From contig NZ_BAIV01000040.1 of the NCBI RefSeq assembly GCF_000517545.1, positions 1-32,617 of the forward strand: 32,617 nt of DNA. Reading direction: 5' to 3'. The position numbers and the translations under genes are program-made. This document shows positions 1 through 7,802 of the stretch, in pieces. The first letter of the stretch is position 1, and every line of letters starts with the position of its first letter. The notes beneath the pieces are model-generated. The model made no database searches and was not told the DNA's origin. It saw only the letters and a program-made list of their open reading frames with translations. The stretch is from Bacteroides reticulotermitis JCM 10512. GTDB taxonomy: Bacteria > Bacteroidota > Bacteroidia > Bacteroidales > Bacteroidaceae.

Positions 1-9
1 AATAGGCTG

Positions 10-41
10 CTTGGCGTTTTCGGAAGAAAAGGCTATATTTG
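10..41 (+). promoter_or_regulatory. Bacteroides-type promoter of the Cys-rich lipoprotein
   Basis: A perfect -7 box TATATTTG lies at 34-41, with CTTG (one mismatch to the -33 TTTG) at 10-13, separated by 20 nt. Transcription would begin near 48. An upstream ATG at 39 lies inside the -7 box, so translation must begin at the later ATG at 87. Confidence 0.6.
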
Positions 42-86
42 CTGCCGTATAATTTGAATATAAATGTATTAAAGCGAAAACTAAGT

Positions 87-335
87 ATGAAAACAAAATT
101 TTTCTTGGCTGCTATGGTTGCAGCATTCTCTTTTTCAATGATTTCATGTTCAGGTAACAAGACTGCAAATTCTGCTTCTTCTGCTGATTCTGTTGCTGTT
201 GAAGCTCCGGCGGCATGTGCAAAGGCTGACTCTTGCTGCAAAGCGGATTCTACTTGTACGAAAGGCGAGGGTGATAAAGCTTGCGATAAAAAAGAAGCTT
301 GTGCTGAAAAGAAATCATGTTGCGAGAAGAAGTAA
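87..335 (+). CDS. small cysteine-rich lipoprotein
   Basis: An 82-residue protein of unknown function. The start at 87 is chosen because the earlier in-frame ATG at 39 overlaps the -7 promoter box, and because MKTKFF begins a clean lipoprotein signal peptide. The lipobox is FSMISC with the lipidated Cys at residue 21. The mature part starts with a Ser/Ala-rich linker. The last 40 or so residues are Lys-, Glu- and Ala-rich and hold eight cysteines spaced like a metal-binding peptide (AAC, SCC, STC, KAC, EAC, SCC). It is probably anchored in the outer or inner membrane. The cysteine pattern suggests metal binding or redox buffering, which is inference only. It is a single-gene unit with its own promoter and terminator. 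Confidence 0.75.
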   Translation: MKTKFFLAAMVAAFSFSMISCSGNKTANSASSADSVAVEAPAACAKADSCCKADSTCTKGEGDKACDKKEACAEKKSCCEKK

Positions 336-356
336 TTTACTAGATCGTATATAATT

Positions 357-397
357 AAAAGGGAATAAGGTAGTTAACTGCTTTTATTCCCTTTTTT
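357..397 (+). terminator. intrinsic terminator after the Cys-rich lipoprotein
   Basis: A perfect 12-bp inverted repeat (AAAAGGGAATAA at 357-368, its complement at 384-395) runs into T residues. It lies 22 nt after the lipoprotein stop codon. Confidence 0.85.
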
Positions 398-496
398 ATT
401 GGTCTGAAAGCTATATAAGGAAAGTGATACATTCGCCTTATAGCTCCTTTTTATCTTATAGAATGATATTTTTTAGAATAAAAAAGTAACGTATTG

Positions 497-527
497 TTTG
501 GTGAAATGAAAATAAACTATACCTTTG
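497..527 (+). promoter_or_regulatory. promoter of the leucine operon
   Basis: TTTG at 497-500 and TACCTTTG at 520-527 match both boxes of the Bacteroides vegetative promoter exactly, with 19 nt between them. Transcription should begin near 533-536, about 20 nt upstream of the leader peptide ATG at 556. Confidence 0.85.
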
Positions 528-555
528 CATCGTCAATCAATTAAGAGACATACGA

Positions 556-639
556 ATGAATCAAGCATTTATACATATTCTACTGTGCGGTATTATTATT
601 CTACTATCCAAAGCTAGTGGAAGTGAGTGCTGCGCGTAA
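556..639 (+). CDS. leuL: leucine-operon leader peptide (attenuator peptide)
   Basis: A 27-codon ORF, ATG at 556 to TAA at 637-639, that begins just after the leu promoter and ends before the attenuator terminator. Its core reads ILLCGIIILL: two Leu codons at 580-585, three consecutive Ile codons at 592-600, then two CTA Leu codons at 601-606. In total there are four Leu and five Ile codons in 27. A run of branched-chain residues followed by overlapping alternative hairpins is the hallmark of a ribosome-mediated attenuator. A ribosome stalled at the CTA-CTA pair (601-606) would leave the antiterminator arm at 619-627 free. One that reaches the stop codon would cover that arm. The peptide itself probably has no other function. 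The symbol is by analogy with enterobacterial leuL. Confidence 0.8.
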   Translation: MNQAFIHILLCGIIILLSKASGSECCA

Positions 640-679
640 ATGTGTATACTGAAAATATACGAAAGCCTTTCTCACTTCC
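619..679 (+). promoter_or_regulatory. antiterminator of the leu attenuator
   Basis: GGAAGTGAG at 619-627, inside the leader peptide's 3' codons, is a perfect complement of CTCACTTCC at 671-679. A small inner hairpin (GTATA 644-648 with TATAC 656-660) closes the intervening segment. The 671-677 part of the downstream arm is also needed for the terminator stem, so the two structures exclude each other. Confidence 0.8.
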
Positions 680-700
680 AAGTGTGAAAGGCTTTTTTTT
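662..700 (+). terminator. attenuator terminator upstream of leuA
   Basis: A 16-bp stem with one mismatch pairs 662-677 with 680-695. It overlaps a run of eight T residues at 693-700. It sits between the leader peptide stop (639) and the leuA start (733), so it can stop transcription before any leu gene is read. Confidence 0.88.
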
Positions 701-732
701 ATAGCTACAATAACATAATAATATAGTATAAG

Positions 733-2229
733 ATGGATAATAGGTTATTTATTTTTGATACCACGCTGCGAGATGGTGAGCAAGTGCCCGGATGCCAGTT
801 GAATACCGTAGAGAAGATTCAGGTTGCAAAGGCATTGGAAGCTTTGGGCGTCGATGTAATTGAGGCAGGATTTCCTGTTTCAAGCCCGGGGGATTTTAAT
901 TCGGTTATTGAGATTTCAAAAGCGGTTACTTGGCCTACAATCTGTGCATTGACTCGGGCCGTACAAAAAGATATCGATATAGCTGTGGAAGCACTGCAAT
1001 TCGCCAAACGTAAACGTATTCATACCGGAATTGGAACTTCCGATTCGCACATTAAATATAAATTCAATTCGAATCGGGAAGAGATTATCGAACGTGCGGT
1101 AGCTGCAGTGAAGTATGCGCGTCGTTTTGTAGATGACGTGGAGTTTTACGCTGAAGATGCCGGTCGGACTGACAATGAATACCTGGCTCGGGTAGTTGAA
1201 GCGGTAATCAAAGCCGGAGCTACGGTTGTGAATATACCCGATACAACCGGCTATTGTCTGCCTTCGGAATATGGAGCTAAAATAAAATACTTGGTGGATC
1301 ACGTAAGCGGTATTGAAAATGCTATTCTTTCCACTCACTGCCACAATGATTTGGGCATGGCAACTGCTAACACGATGGCTGGTGTTTTGAATGGAGCGCG
1401 TCAGGTGGAAGTTACGATCAATGGGATTGGTGAACGTGCCGGAAATACTGCTCTTGAAGAAATTGTGATGATTCTCAAGAGTCATCATGAAATTGATATT
1501 CAGACCAATATCAATACACAGAAGATTTATCCGACAAGCCGCATGGTTTCCAGTTTAATGAATATGCCGGTTCAGGCGAATAAGGCAATTGTAGGACGCA
1601 ATGCGTTTGCTCACTCATCGGGTATTCACCAGGATGGTGTTCTGAAAAATGTGCAGACTTATGAGATTATCGATCCACGCGATGTGGGTATTGATGACAA
1701 CTCAATTGTATTGACTGCCCGTAGCGGACGTGCTGCGTTGAAGAGCCGTTTCTCGACTTTGGGTGTTGAGTTGGATCAGGAGAAATTGGATAAGGTTTAT
1801 GATGAGTTCCTGAAGTTGGCTGATAAGAAGAAGGATATAAACGATGATGATATTCTGGTTTTGGCCGGTGCGGATCGTAGTCAGAATCACCGCATTAAAT
1901 TGGACTTCTTGCAAGTGACCAGTGGTGTAGGCGTTCAGTCGGTTGCCAGCATGGGATTGAATATTTCCGGTGAGAAGTTTGAAGCTTGTGCAACAGGTAA
2001 TGGACCGGTAGATGCGGCTATTAAAGCTTTGAAGAAGATTATCGATCGACATATGACTCTGAAAGAGTTTACCATTCAAGCTATAAGTAAAGGTAGCGAT
2101 GATGTTGGTAAAGTTCATATGCAAGTTGAATATGATCACCAGATCTATTACGGCTTTGGAGCTAACACAGATATTATTGCCGCTTCGGTTGAAGCGTATA
2201 TTGACTGTATCAACAAGTTTAAGATATAA
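733..2229 (+). CDS. leuA: 2-isopropylmalate synthase
   Basis: Cytoplasmic enzyme of the first committed step of leucine synthesis: acetyl-CoA plus 2-ketoisovalerate gives 2-isopropylmalate. It has 498 residues, the usual length for the bacterial form. The catalytic TIM barrel opens with DTTLRDGEQ (residues 9-17), whose Arg and Asp act in catalysis and metal binding. HCHNDLG (202-208) supplies the metal-binding HxH pair, and NGIGERAGNTALEE follows at 230-243. The C-terminal third is the LeuA regulatory domain through which leucine normally feeds back. This is the first structural gene after the attenuator terminator and is followed by leuC after 34 nt. Expression should fall when charged leucyl-tRNA is plentiful. 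Confidence 0.95.
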   Translation: MDNRLFIFDTTLRDGEQVPGCQLNTVEKIQVAKALEALGVDVIEAGFPVSSPGDFNSVIEISKAVTWPTICALTRAVQKDIDIAVEALQFAKRKRIHTGIGTSDSHIKYKFNSNREEIIERAVAAVKYARRFVDDVEFYAEDAGRTDNEYLARVVEAVIKAGATVVNIPDTTGYCLPSEYGAKIKYLVDHVSGIENAILSTHCHNDLGMATANTMAGVLNGARQVEVTINGIGERAGNTALEEIVMILKSHHEIDIQTNINTQKIYPTSRMVSSLMNMPVQANKAIVGRNAFAHSSGIHQDGVLKNVQTYEIIDPRDVGIDDNSIVLTARSGRAALKSRFSTLGVELDQEKLDKVYDEFLKLADKKKDINDDDILVLAGADRSQNHRIKLDFLQVTSGVGVQSVASMGLNISGEKFEACATGNGPVDAAIKALKKIIDRHMTLKEFTIQAISKGSDDVGKVHMQVEYDHQIYYGFGANTDIIAASVEAYIDCINKFKI

Positions 2230-2263
2230 TAAAGATAGGTTTAACGTAATATAAATAGGTAAG

Positions 2264-3658
2264 ATGAATACATTATTTGATAAAATTTGGGACGCGCACG
2301 TTGTTGAGCAAGTGAAAGATGGCCCCACACAACTTTATATAGACAGACTTTATTGTCATGAGGTAACCAGTCCGCAGGCTTTTTCAGGCTTACGTGCTCG
2401 TGGTATCGAATGCTTCCGTCCGGAGAAGATTTATTGTATGCCCGATCATAATACTCCGACGCATGATCAGGATAAACCGATCGACGATGCAATTTCCAAA
2501 ACGCAGGTCGATACGCTGGCCAAGAATGCGAAAGACTTCGGATTGGCTCACTTCGGTATGATGGACAAGCGCAACGGAATTATCCATGTAGTGGGTCCGG
2601 AACGTGGATTAACCCTGCCCGGTATGACAATTGTTTGCGGAGACTCGCATACTTCTACCCATGGAGCGTTGGGAGCCATAGCTTTTGGTATCGGAACAAG
2701 TGAAGTAGAGATGGTAATGGCTTCGCAATGTATTCTGCAAAGTCGTCCGAAGACAATGCTTATTACGGTAGACGGTGAGCTGAGTAAGGGCGTTACGGCC
2801 AAAGACGTAGCACTTTATATGATGTCGAAGATGACTACCAGTGGCGCTACCGGTTATTTTGTAGAATATGCCGGTTCGACCATTCGCAATTTGACCATGG
2901 AAGGACGTCTCACACTCTGTAACCTATCTATCGAGATGGGGGCACGAGGTGGTATGATTGCGCCGGACGAGGTGACTTTTGCTTATATCAAGGGACGTGA
3001 AAATGCTCCGACAGGTGAGGAATGGGAGAAAGAGTTAGCCTATTGGAAAACTTTGAAGAGCGATACGGATGCTGTATTCGACAAAGAGGTACATTTTAAT
3101 GCCGCGGATATTGAACCGATGCTGACTTATGGTACAAATCCGGGAATGGGAATGGGAATTACCCAGCATATCCCTACGACCGATGGCATGGGCGATGCGG
3201 CGAAAGCTTCATTCAAGAAATCGTTAGACTATATGGGCTTCCAACCGGCAGAGACTTTGCTCGGTAAGAAGATCGATTACGTATTCTTAGGTGCATGTAC
3301 GAACGGTCGAATTGAAGATTTCCGTGCGTTCGCTTCTCTGGTTAAGGGACATAAGAAAGCCGATCACGTAATTGCCTGGTTAGTTCCGGGTTCTTGGATG
3401 GTAGATGCGCAGATACGTAAAGAGGGGATCGATAAGATTCTGGAGGAAGCAGGTTTTGCTATCCGTCAACCGGGATGTTCGGCTTGTCTGGCAATGAACG
3501 ACGATAAGATTCCTGCCGGGAAATACTCCGTGTCAACCAGTAACCGAAATTTTGAAGGCCGTCAGGGACCGGGAGCTCGCACCATATTGGCTAGCCCGCT
3601 GGTAGCTGCTGCCGCTGCAATAACCGGTGTAATAACCGACCCGAGAGAATTAATCTGA
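2264..3658 (+). CDS. leuC: 3-isopropylmalate dehydratase, large subunit
   Basis: With LeuD it isomerises 2-isopropylmalate to 3-isopropylmalate. It has 464 residues and belongs to the aconitase family. The three cysteines that hold the catalytic [4Fe-4S] cluster are visible as GACTNGR (Cys345) and PGCSACLA (Cys405, Cys408). The substrate-binding GDSHTSTHGA motif is at 126-135. It lies 34 nt after leuA and 46 nt before leuD, with no terminator between, so it is part of the leu transcript. Because LeuC also acts on citramalate in some organisms, this subunit could serve both branches if the second synthase in this operon makes citramalate. Confidence 0.95.
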   Translation: MNTLFDKIWDAHVVEQVKDGPTQLYIDRLYCHEVTSPQAFSGLRARGIECFRPEKIYCMPDHNTPTHDQDKPIDDAISKTQVDTLAKNAKDFGLAHFGMMDKRNGIIHVVGPERGLTLPGMTIVCGDSHTSTHGALGAIAFGIGTSEVEMVMASQCILQSRPKTMLITVDGELSKGVTAKDVALYMMSKMTTSGATGYFVEYAGSTIRNLTMEGRLTLCNLSIEMGARGGMIAPDEVTFAYIKGRENAPTGEEWEKELAYWKTLKSDTDAVFDKEVHFNAADIEPMLTYGTNPGMGMGITQHIPTTDGMGDAAKASFKKSLDYMGFQPAETLLGKKIDYVFLGACTNGRIEDFRAFASLVKGHKKADHVIAWLVPGSWMVDAQIRKEGIDKILEEAGFAIRQPGCSACLAMNDDKIPAGKYSVSTSNRNFEGRQGPGARTILASPLVAAAAAITGVITDPRELI

Positions 3659-3704
3659 TTAGAGCCTTACCGGTTCGAGTGCATAACATGTAATAAATAG
3701 AAAA

Positions 3705-4304
3705 ATGAAAGCAAAATTTAATATAATCACAAGTACTTGTGTACCTCTTCCTTTAGAAAATGTGGATACAGACCAGATTATTCCGGCACGTTTTCTGAAA
3801 GCAACCACTCGCGAAGAAAAGTTCTTCGGTGATAACCTTTTCCGCGATTGGCGTTACAATCCGGACGGTTCCCTGAACGAAGAGTTCGTGCTGAACGATC
3901 CTACTTATGGCGGGAAAGTGTTGGTAGCCGGAAAGAATTTCGGATCGGGATCGAGTCGCGAACATGCCGCTTGGGCTATTGCCGGCTATGGCTTTCGGGT
4001 TGTAGTATCGAGCTTTTTTGCTGATATTCATAAGAATAATGAACTCAATAACTTCGTGCTTCCGGTAGTTGTTTCGGAAGAGTTTCTGCAAGAGCTCTTC
4101 GACTCAATCTATGCGGACCCGAAAACGGAAGTGGAAGTTAATCTACCGGAGCAGACCATCGTCAACAAGGCTACAGGTAAAAGTGAAGAGTTTGAAATCA
4201 ATGCTTATAAGAAACATTGTTTGATGAATGGACTGGATGATATCGATTTTCTGGTCGGCAACAAAGATAAAATAGAAGCATGGGAAGAGAATGCGTCAAG
4301 ATAG
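3705..4304 (+). CDS. leuD: 3-isopropylmalate dehydratase, small subunit
   Basis: Swivelling-domain subunit that completes the isopropylmalate isomerase active site with LeuC. The length of 199 residues is usual for the bacterial form. The family motifs NVDTDQIIPARF (19-30) and GSGSSREHA (80-88) are intact. Its last 25 nt overlap the start of the next synthase gene, which suggests translational coupling and joint expression of the two. Confidence 0.94.
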   Translation: MKAKFNIITSTCVPLPLENVDTDQIIPARFLKATTREEKFFGDNLFRDWRYNPDGSLNEEFVLNDPTYGGKVLVAGKNFGSGSSREHAAWAIAGYGFRVVVSSFFADIHKNNELNNFVLPVVVSEEFLQELFDSIYADPKTEVEVNLPEQTIVNKATGKSEEFEINAYKKHCLMNGLDDIDFLVGNKDKIEAWEENASR

Positions 4305-5824
4305 AGATCATGGACACAACACTCCGCGATGGTGAACAAACCAGCGGAGTGTCTTTTGTGCCTCATGAGAAACTAATGATTGCCCGGTTACTACTGGAAG
4401 ATTTGAAGGTAGACCGGGTAGAGGTTGCGTCAGCGCGCGTGTCGGAAGGCGAGTTCGAAGCCGTTAAGATGATTTGCGACTGGGCAGCCCGCCGAAACCT
4501 GCTCCACAAAGTAGAGGTACTGGGGTTTGTAGACGGACATACCTCTGTGGACTGGATACAGCGTACCGGTTGCCGAGTAGTCAATCTGCTTTGTAAGGGT
4601 TCGTTAAAGCATTGTACCCAGCAATTGAAGAAGACACCGGAAGCGCATATCGAAGATATAATCCGCGTTGTAAAATACGCCGATGAGCAAGATATTGCGG
4701 TTAATGTTTATCTGGAAGACTGGAGCAATGGCATGAAAGACTCACCTGAATATGTGTTTCAGTTTGTAGACGGGCTGAAAGATACCAGTATCAAACGCTT
4801 TATGCTGCCTGATACGCTGGGTATCTTGAATCCTTTGCAAGTCATCGAGTTTATGCGGAAGATGAAGAAACGGTATCCTGACAAACACTTCGATTTTCAT
4901 GCTCATAATGATTATGATCTGGCTGTGAGTAATGTGCTTGCTGCCGTACTGAGTGGAGTCAAAGGACTGCATACCACCATAAACGGTTTGGGTGAGCGTG
5001 CCGGAAATGCACCTCTTGCCAGTGTACAAGCTATCTTAAAAGACCATTTCAATGCAGCTACCGGCATTGACGAGAGCCGGCTGAACGATGTAAGCCGGGT
5101 TGTTGAATCGTATTCAGGCATTGTCATTCCGGCAAATAAGCCGATTGTAGGTGAGAATGTCTTTACGCAAGTAGCCGGTGTGCATGCCGACGGCGATAAT
5201 AAGAACAATCTGTATTGTAATGACCTCTTGCCCGAACGGTTTGGACGCAAGCGCGAATACGCTCTGGGAAAAACCAGTGGAAAGGCTAATATCCGGAAGA
5301 ATCTGGAAGATCTTGGTTTGGAACTGGATGAAGACGCCATGCGTCAGGTAACCGAGCGCATCATCGAATTGGGCGACAAGAAAGAGCTGGTAACCCGGGA
5401 AGAATTGCCCTACATCGTTTCGGATGTATTGAAGCACGGAGTAGCCAATGAGAAGGTGAGACTGAAAAGTTATATTCTCAATCTGGCACATGGACTCCGG
5501 CCGATGGCTACACTCAAAATCGAAATCAACGGAAAAGAGTACGAAGAAAGCTCGAGCGGAGATGGACAGTACGATGCTTTTGTACGGGCTTTGCGCAAAA
5601 TCTATAAAGTGACTTTAGGACGCAAGTTCCCGATGCTGACCAACTATGCGGTGACAATTCCCCCGGGTGGGCGCACAGACGCGTTTGTACAGACCGTAAT
5701 CATGTGGAGCTATGACGAACGTGTGTTCCGAACTCGCGGATTAGATGCCGACCAGACAGAAGCAGCGATTAAAGCGACCCTCAAGATGCTGAACATCATT
5801 GAAGATGAGTACGAGAAAGAATAG
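4280..5824 (+). CDS. second LeuA-family synthase (isopropylmalate or citramalate synthase-like)
   Basis: A 514-residue paralogue of LeuA within the same operon. The barrel motifs are present: DTTLRDGEQ (12-20), HAHND (207-211) and NGLGERAGN (235-243). The C-terminal region keeps a regulatory-type domain. It is clearly divergent from leuA upstream, for instance TSGV instead of VPGC after the first motif and HAHNDYD instead of HCHNDLG. The start at 4280 overlaps leuD by 25 nt. The next ATG (4310) would remove the strand before the catalytic Arg-Asp and is less likely. Having two synthases with one LeuCD and one LeuB suggests a different alpha-keto acid substrate, for example pyruvate giving citramalate for isoleucine. 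This is inference, and a second isopropylmalate synthase is possible. Confidence 0.85.
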   Translation: MGRECVKIEIMDTTLRDGEQTSGVSFVPHEKLMIARLLLEDLKVDRVEVASARVSEGEFEAVKMICDWAARRNLLHKVEVLGFVDGHTSVDWIQRTGCRVVNLLCKGSLKHCTQQLKKTPEAHIEDIIRVVKYADEQDIAVNVYLEDWSNGMKDSPEYVFQFVDGLKDTSIKRFMLPDTLGILNPLQVIEFMRKMKKRYPDKHFDFHAHNDYDLAVSNVLAAVLSGVKGLHTTINGLGERAGNAPLASVQAILKDHFNAATGIDESRLNDVSRVVESYSGIVIPANKPIVGENVFTQVAGVHADGDNKNNLYCNDLLPERFGRKREYALGKTSGKANIRKNLEDLGLELDEDAMRQVTERIIELGDKKELVTREELPYIVSDVLKHGVANEKVRLKSYILNLAHGLRPMATLKIEINGKEYEESSSGDGQYDAFVRALRKIYKVTLGRKFPMLTNYAVTIPPGGRTDAFVQTVIMWSYDERVFRTRGLDADQTEAAIKATLKMLNIIEDEYEKE

Positions 5825-5864
5825 TGAAGAATTGAAATATATAAAGTAGAAAGAAATAACGATT

Positions 5865-6926
5865 ATGGATTTTAAAATTGCAGTGTTGGCAGGAGACGGA
5901 ATAGGACCTGAAATTTCGGTTCAGGGAGTAAACGTAATGAGTGCGGTTTGTGAGAAGTTTGGTCATAAAGTGAACTACGAATATGCGATTTGTGGAGCGG
6001 ATGCTATTGATAAAGTAGGCGATCCGTTTCCCGAAGAGACTTATCAGGTTTGTAAGAACGCCGATGCGATCTTATTCGCGGCGGTAGGTGATCCGAAATT
6101 CGACAATGACCCCACTGCCAAAGTACGTCCGGAACAAGGATTATTGGCTATGCGTAAAAAACTGGGACTATTTGCCAATATTCGTCCGGTACAAACATTC
6201 AAATGCTTGATTCACAAATCACCTCTTCGGGCGGAATTAGTCGAGAATGCCGACTTCCTTTGCATCCGTGAGTTGACCGGTGGTATGTATTTCGGAGAGA
6301 AATATCAGGATAACGATAAAGCGTATGACACAAATATGTATACCCGTCCTGAAATTGAGCGTATTTTGAAGGTAAGTTTTGAATATGCGATGAAGCGTGG
6401 TAAACACCTGACTGTTGTTGACAAAGCCAATGTTTTGGCCTCTTCCCGCCTATGGCGCCAGATTGCTCAGGAAATGGCTCCTAGCTATCCGGAAGTAACA
6501 ACCGATTATATGTTTGTGGACAATGCTGCGATGCGTATGATTCAGGAGCCGACTTTCTTTGACGTAATGGTTACCGAAAACACCTTTGGTGACATATTAA
6601 CTGACGAAGGATCTGTAATCAGTGGTTCTATGGGACTACTTCCTTCGGCTTCTACTGGTGAAAGCACACCGGTATTCGAACCGATCCACGGCTCATGGCC
6701 GCAGGCTAAGGGATTGAATATCGCTAACCCATTGGCTCAGATTTTATCGGTTGCGATGTTGTTTGAACACTTCAATTGCATAGCCGAGGGAGCCTTGATT
6801 CGCAAAGCAGTTGATGCTTCTTTAGATGCGAACGTACGTACACCGGAAATTCAAGTTGAAGGTGGAGCAAAATATGGTACCAAGGAAGTAGGAGAGTGGG
6901 TAGTCGATTACATTCAGAACGCCTGA
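5865..6926 (+). CDS. leuB: 3-isopropylmalate dehydrogenase
   Basis: NAD-dependent oxidative decarboxylase that turns 3-isopropylmalate into 2-ketoisocaproate, the last leu-specific step before transamination. It has 353 residues, normal for the family. It opens with the Rossmann-like IAVLAGDGIGPE and has RELTGGMYFGE (135-145), DKANVLASSRLWR (186-198) and ENTFGDILTDE (238-248), which carry the substrate- and metal-binding Arg, Lys and Asp residues. It is the last gene of the leu operon, 40 nt after the second synthase, and is followed by a strong terminator. Confidence 0.95.
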   Translation: MDFKIAVLAGDGIGPEISVQGVNVMSAVCEKFGHKVNYEYAICGADAIDKVGDPFPEETYQVCKNADAILFAAVGDPKFDNDPTAKVRPEQGLLAMRKKLGLFANIRPVQTFKCLIHKSPLRAELVENADFLCIRELTGGMYFGEKYQDNDKAYDTNMYTRPEIERILKVSFEYAMKRGKHLTVVDKANVLASSRLWRQIAQEMAPSYPEVTTDYMFVDNAAMRMIQEPTFFDVMVTENTFGDILTDEGSVISGSMGLLPSASTGESTPVFEPIHGSWPQAKGLNIANPLAQILSVAMLFEHFNCIAEGALIRKAVDASLDANVRTPEIQVEGGAKYGTKEVGEWVVDYIQNA

Positions 6927-6968
6927 TAGCGAAGCGATTGTAAGGAGACATCCTACGCATAAATAATT

Positions 6969-7010
6969 AGCCCCAACTGTTTATGAACTAAATAGTTGGG
7001 GCTTCTCTTT
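6969..7010 (+). terminator. terminator of the leu operon
   Basis: A perfect 10-bp stem AGCCCCAACT (6969-6978) / AGTTGGGGCT (6994-7003), extended by A-T pairs in the loop, is followed by TCTCTTT. It lies 42 nt after the leuB stop. Confidence 0.85.
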
Positions 7011-7030
7011 GGATGTCCGGTTGTTTGATC

Positions 7031-7165
7031 TGTTTGCCCGGGGCATTTCACAGAAAGCCCACGCCATTTGACTCGCTTGCCCCGGGCATTTGAGTCGAAA
7101 GGCCCGGGCAAGCGATCCAAAAGATTACTTGTTTTGAGTCGAAAGTATGCTTGTTTGGGATGCAA
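7031..7165. repeat. GC-rich cluster of short direct and inverted repeats
   Basis: Three CCCGGG-centred words (7037-7044, 7079-7087, 7102-7109) alternate with near-identical spacers. GAGTCGAAAG occurs twice (7092-7101, 7137-7144 onward). CGCTTGCCC at 7074-7082 pairs with GGGCAAGCG at 7105-7113, forming a strong hairpin with one bulged C. The composition is far more GC-rich than the flanking DNA. The short ORFs here look accidental. Nothing else was recognised between 7166 and 7385. Confidence 0.5.
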
Positions 7166-7385
7166 AGAATATTACTTTTGGCATAGCAGACCGACTGTTC
7201 TCATTAACCACTCGGGCAAATTTGTGAGGCGACAGAGAGATAAGCTCTTTCTTTTCTTTGCTGATGGCAGTTTACTATTCAGTTGCATTGGACACACAGT
7301 GAAATAGTTTTTGCAAGCCAATAAATGGACTAAAACATTGGTAATTCCGGATGGAAATGGCTGGAAAATAATGTTTTGATTTTAT

Positions 7386-7675
7386 CTTTCAGCTTTCAGT
7401 CTTTGGATTAATGCGCTGATACATAATGCTTTTATCCTGAAAGCTGATGCTGAAAAAAGAACATTGCCTTCAGCTTCTCTGGGTTGTTATAAGCTAGCTT
7501 GTCTGAGGCTTGGATATGAGTCGGCAGTATGGAATTAATTGCTCCTTGCACGAGTCTGGACATTTGCTTCGGCTACCTGAAAACCTGAAAGCACTGAAGG
7601 CTATATACGGGCCTGCTTTCAGCTTTTATTTATTGTATATCAGTGAGTTATCGGCAAACTGAAAGACTGAAAGCA
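7386..7675. repeat. imperfect long inverted repeat, MITE-like
   Basis: The left arm (about 7386-7475) and the reverse complement of the right arm (about 7586-7674) align over some 80 nt by eye. Shared words appear in the same order: CTTTCAG, TTTCAGT, TTTG, TAA, CTGATA, AAT, CTGAAAGC and CCTTCAG. The ends consist of paired CTTTCAG/CTGAAAG words. No transposase lies inside. It fits a non-autonomous palindromic element or a family of dispersed intergenic repeats. It also lies downstream of the minus-strand lpxF-like gene and could stop transcription from there. Confidence 0.5.
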
Positions 7676-7802
7676 AAATGCAAACATTTGATTATTGCTT
7701 CCAGAAGACGCATTCATGGATATGTTTACCTTGGAGTAAGGCAAGTAAAGAATCGGCAAAGAGAGAAAATAGGTAACGGCCAGATTTTGCTTTAGCAACG
7801 CA

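Noticed and set aside
39..86. Upstream ATG extension of the Cys-rich lipoprotein
   Set aside because: The ATG lies within the -7 promoter box and would hide the signal peptide; translation from 87 fits better.
916..1488. Long antisense ORF within leuA
   Set aside because: It is opposite strongly conserved codons of leuA and has no recognisable motif; it is a shadow of the real gene.
7068..7307. 79-codon ORF across the GC-rich repeats
   Set aside because: Its composition follows the repeats, it has no promoter or homology that I recognise and runs into unrelated sequence.
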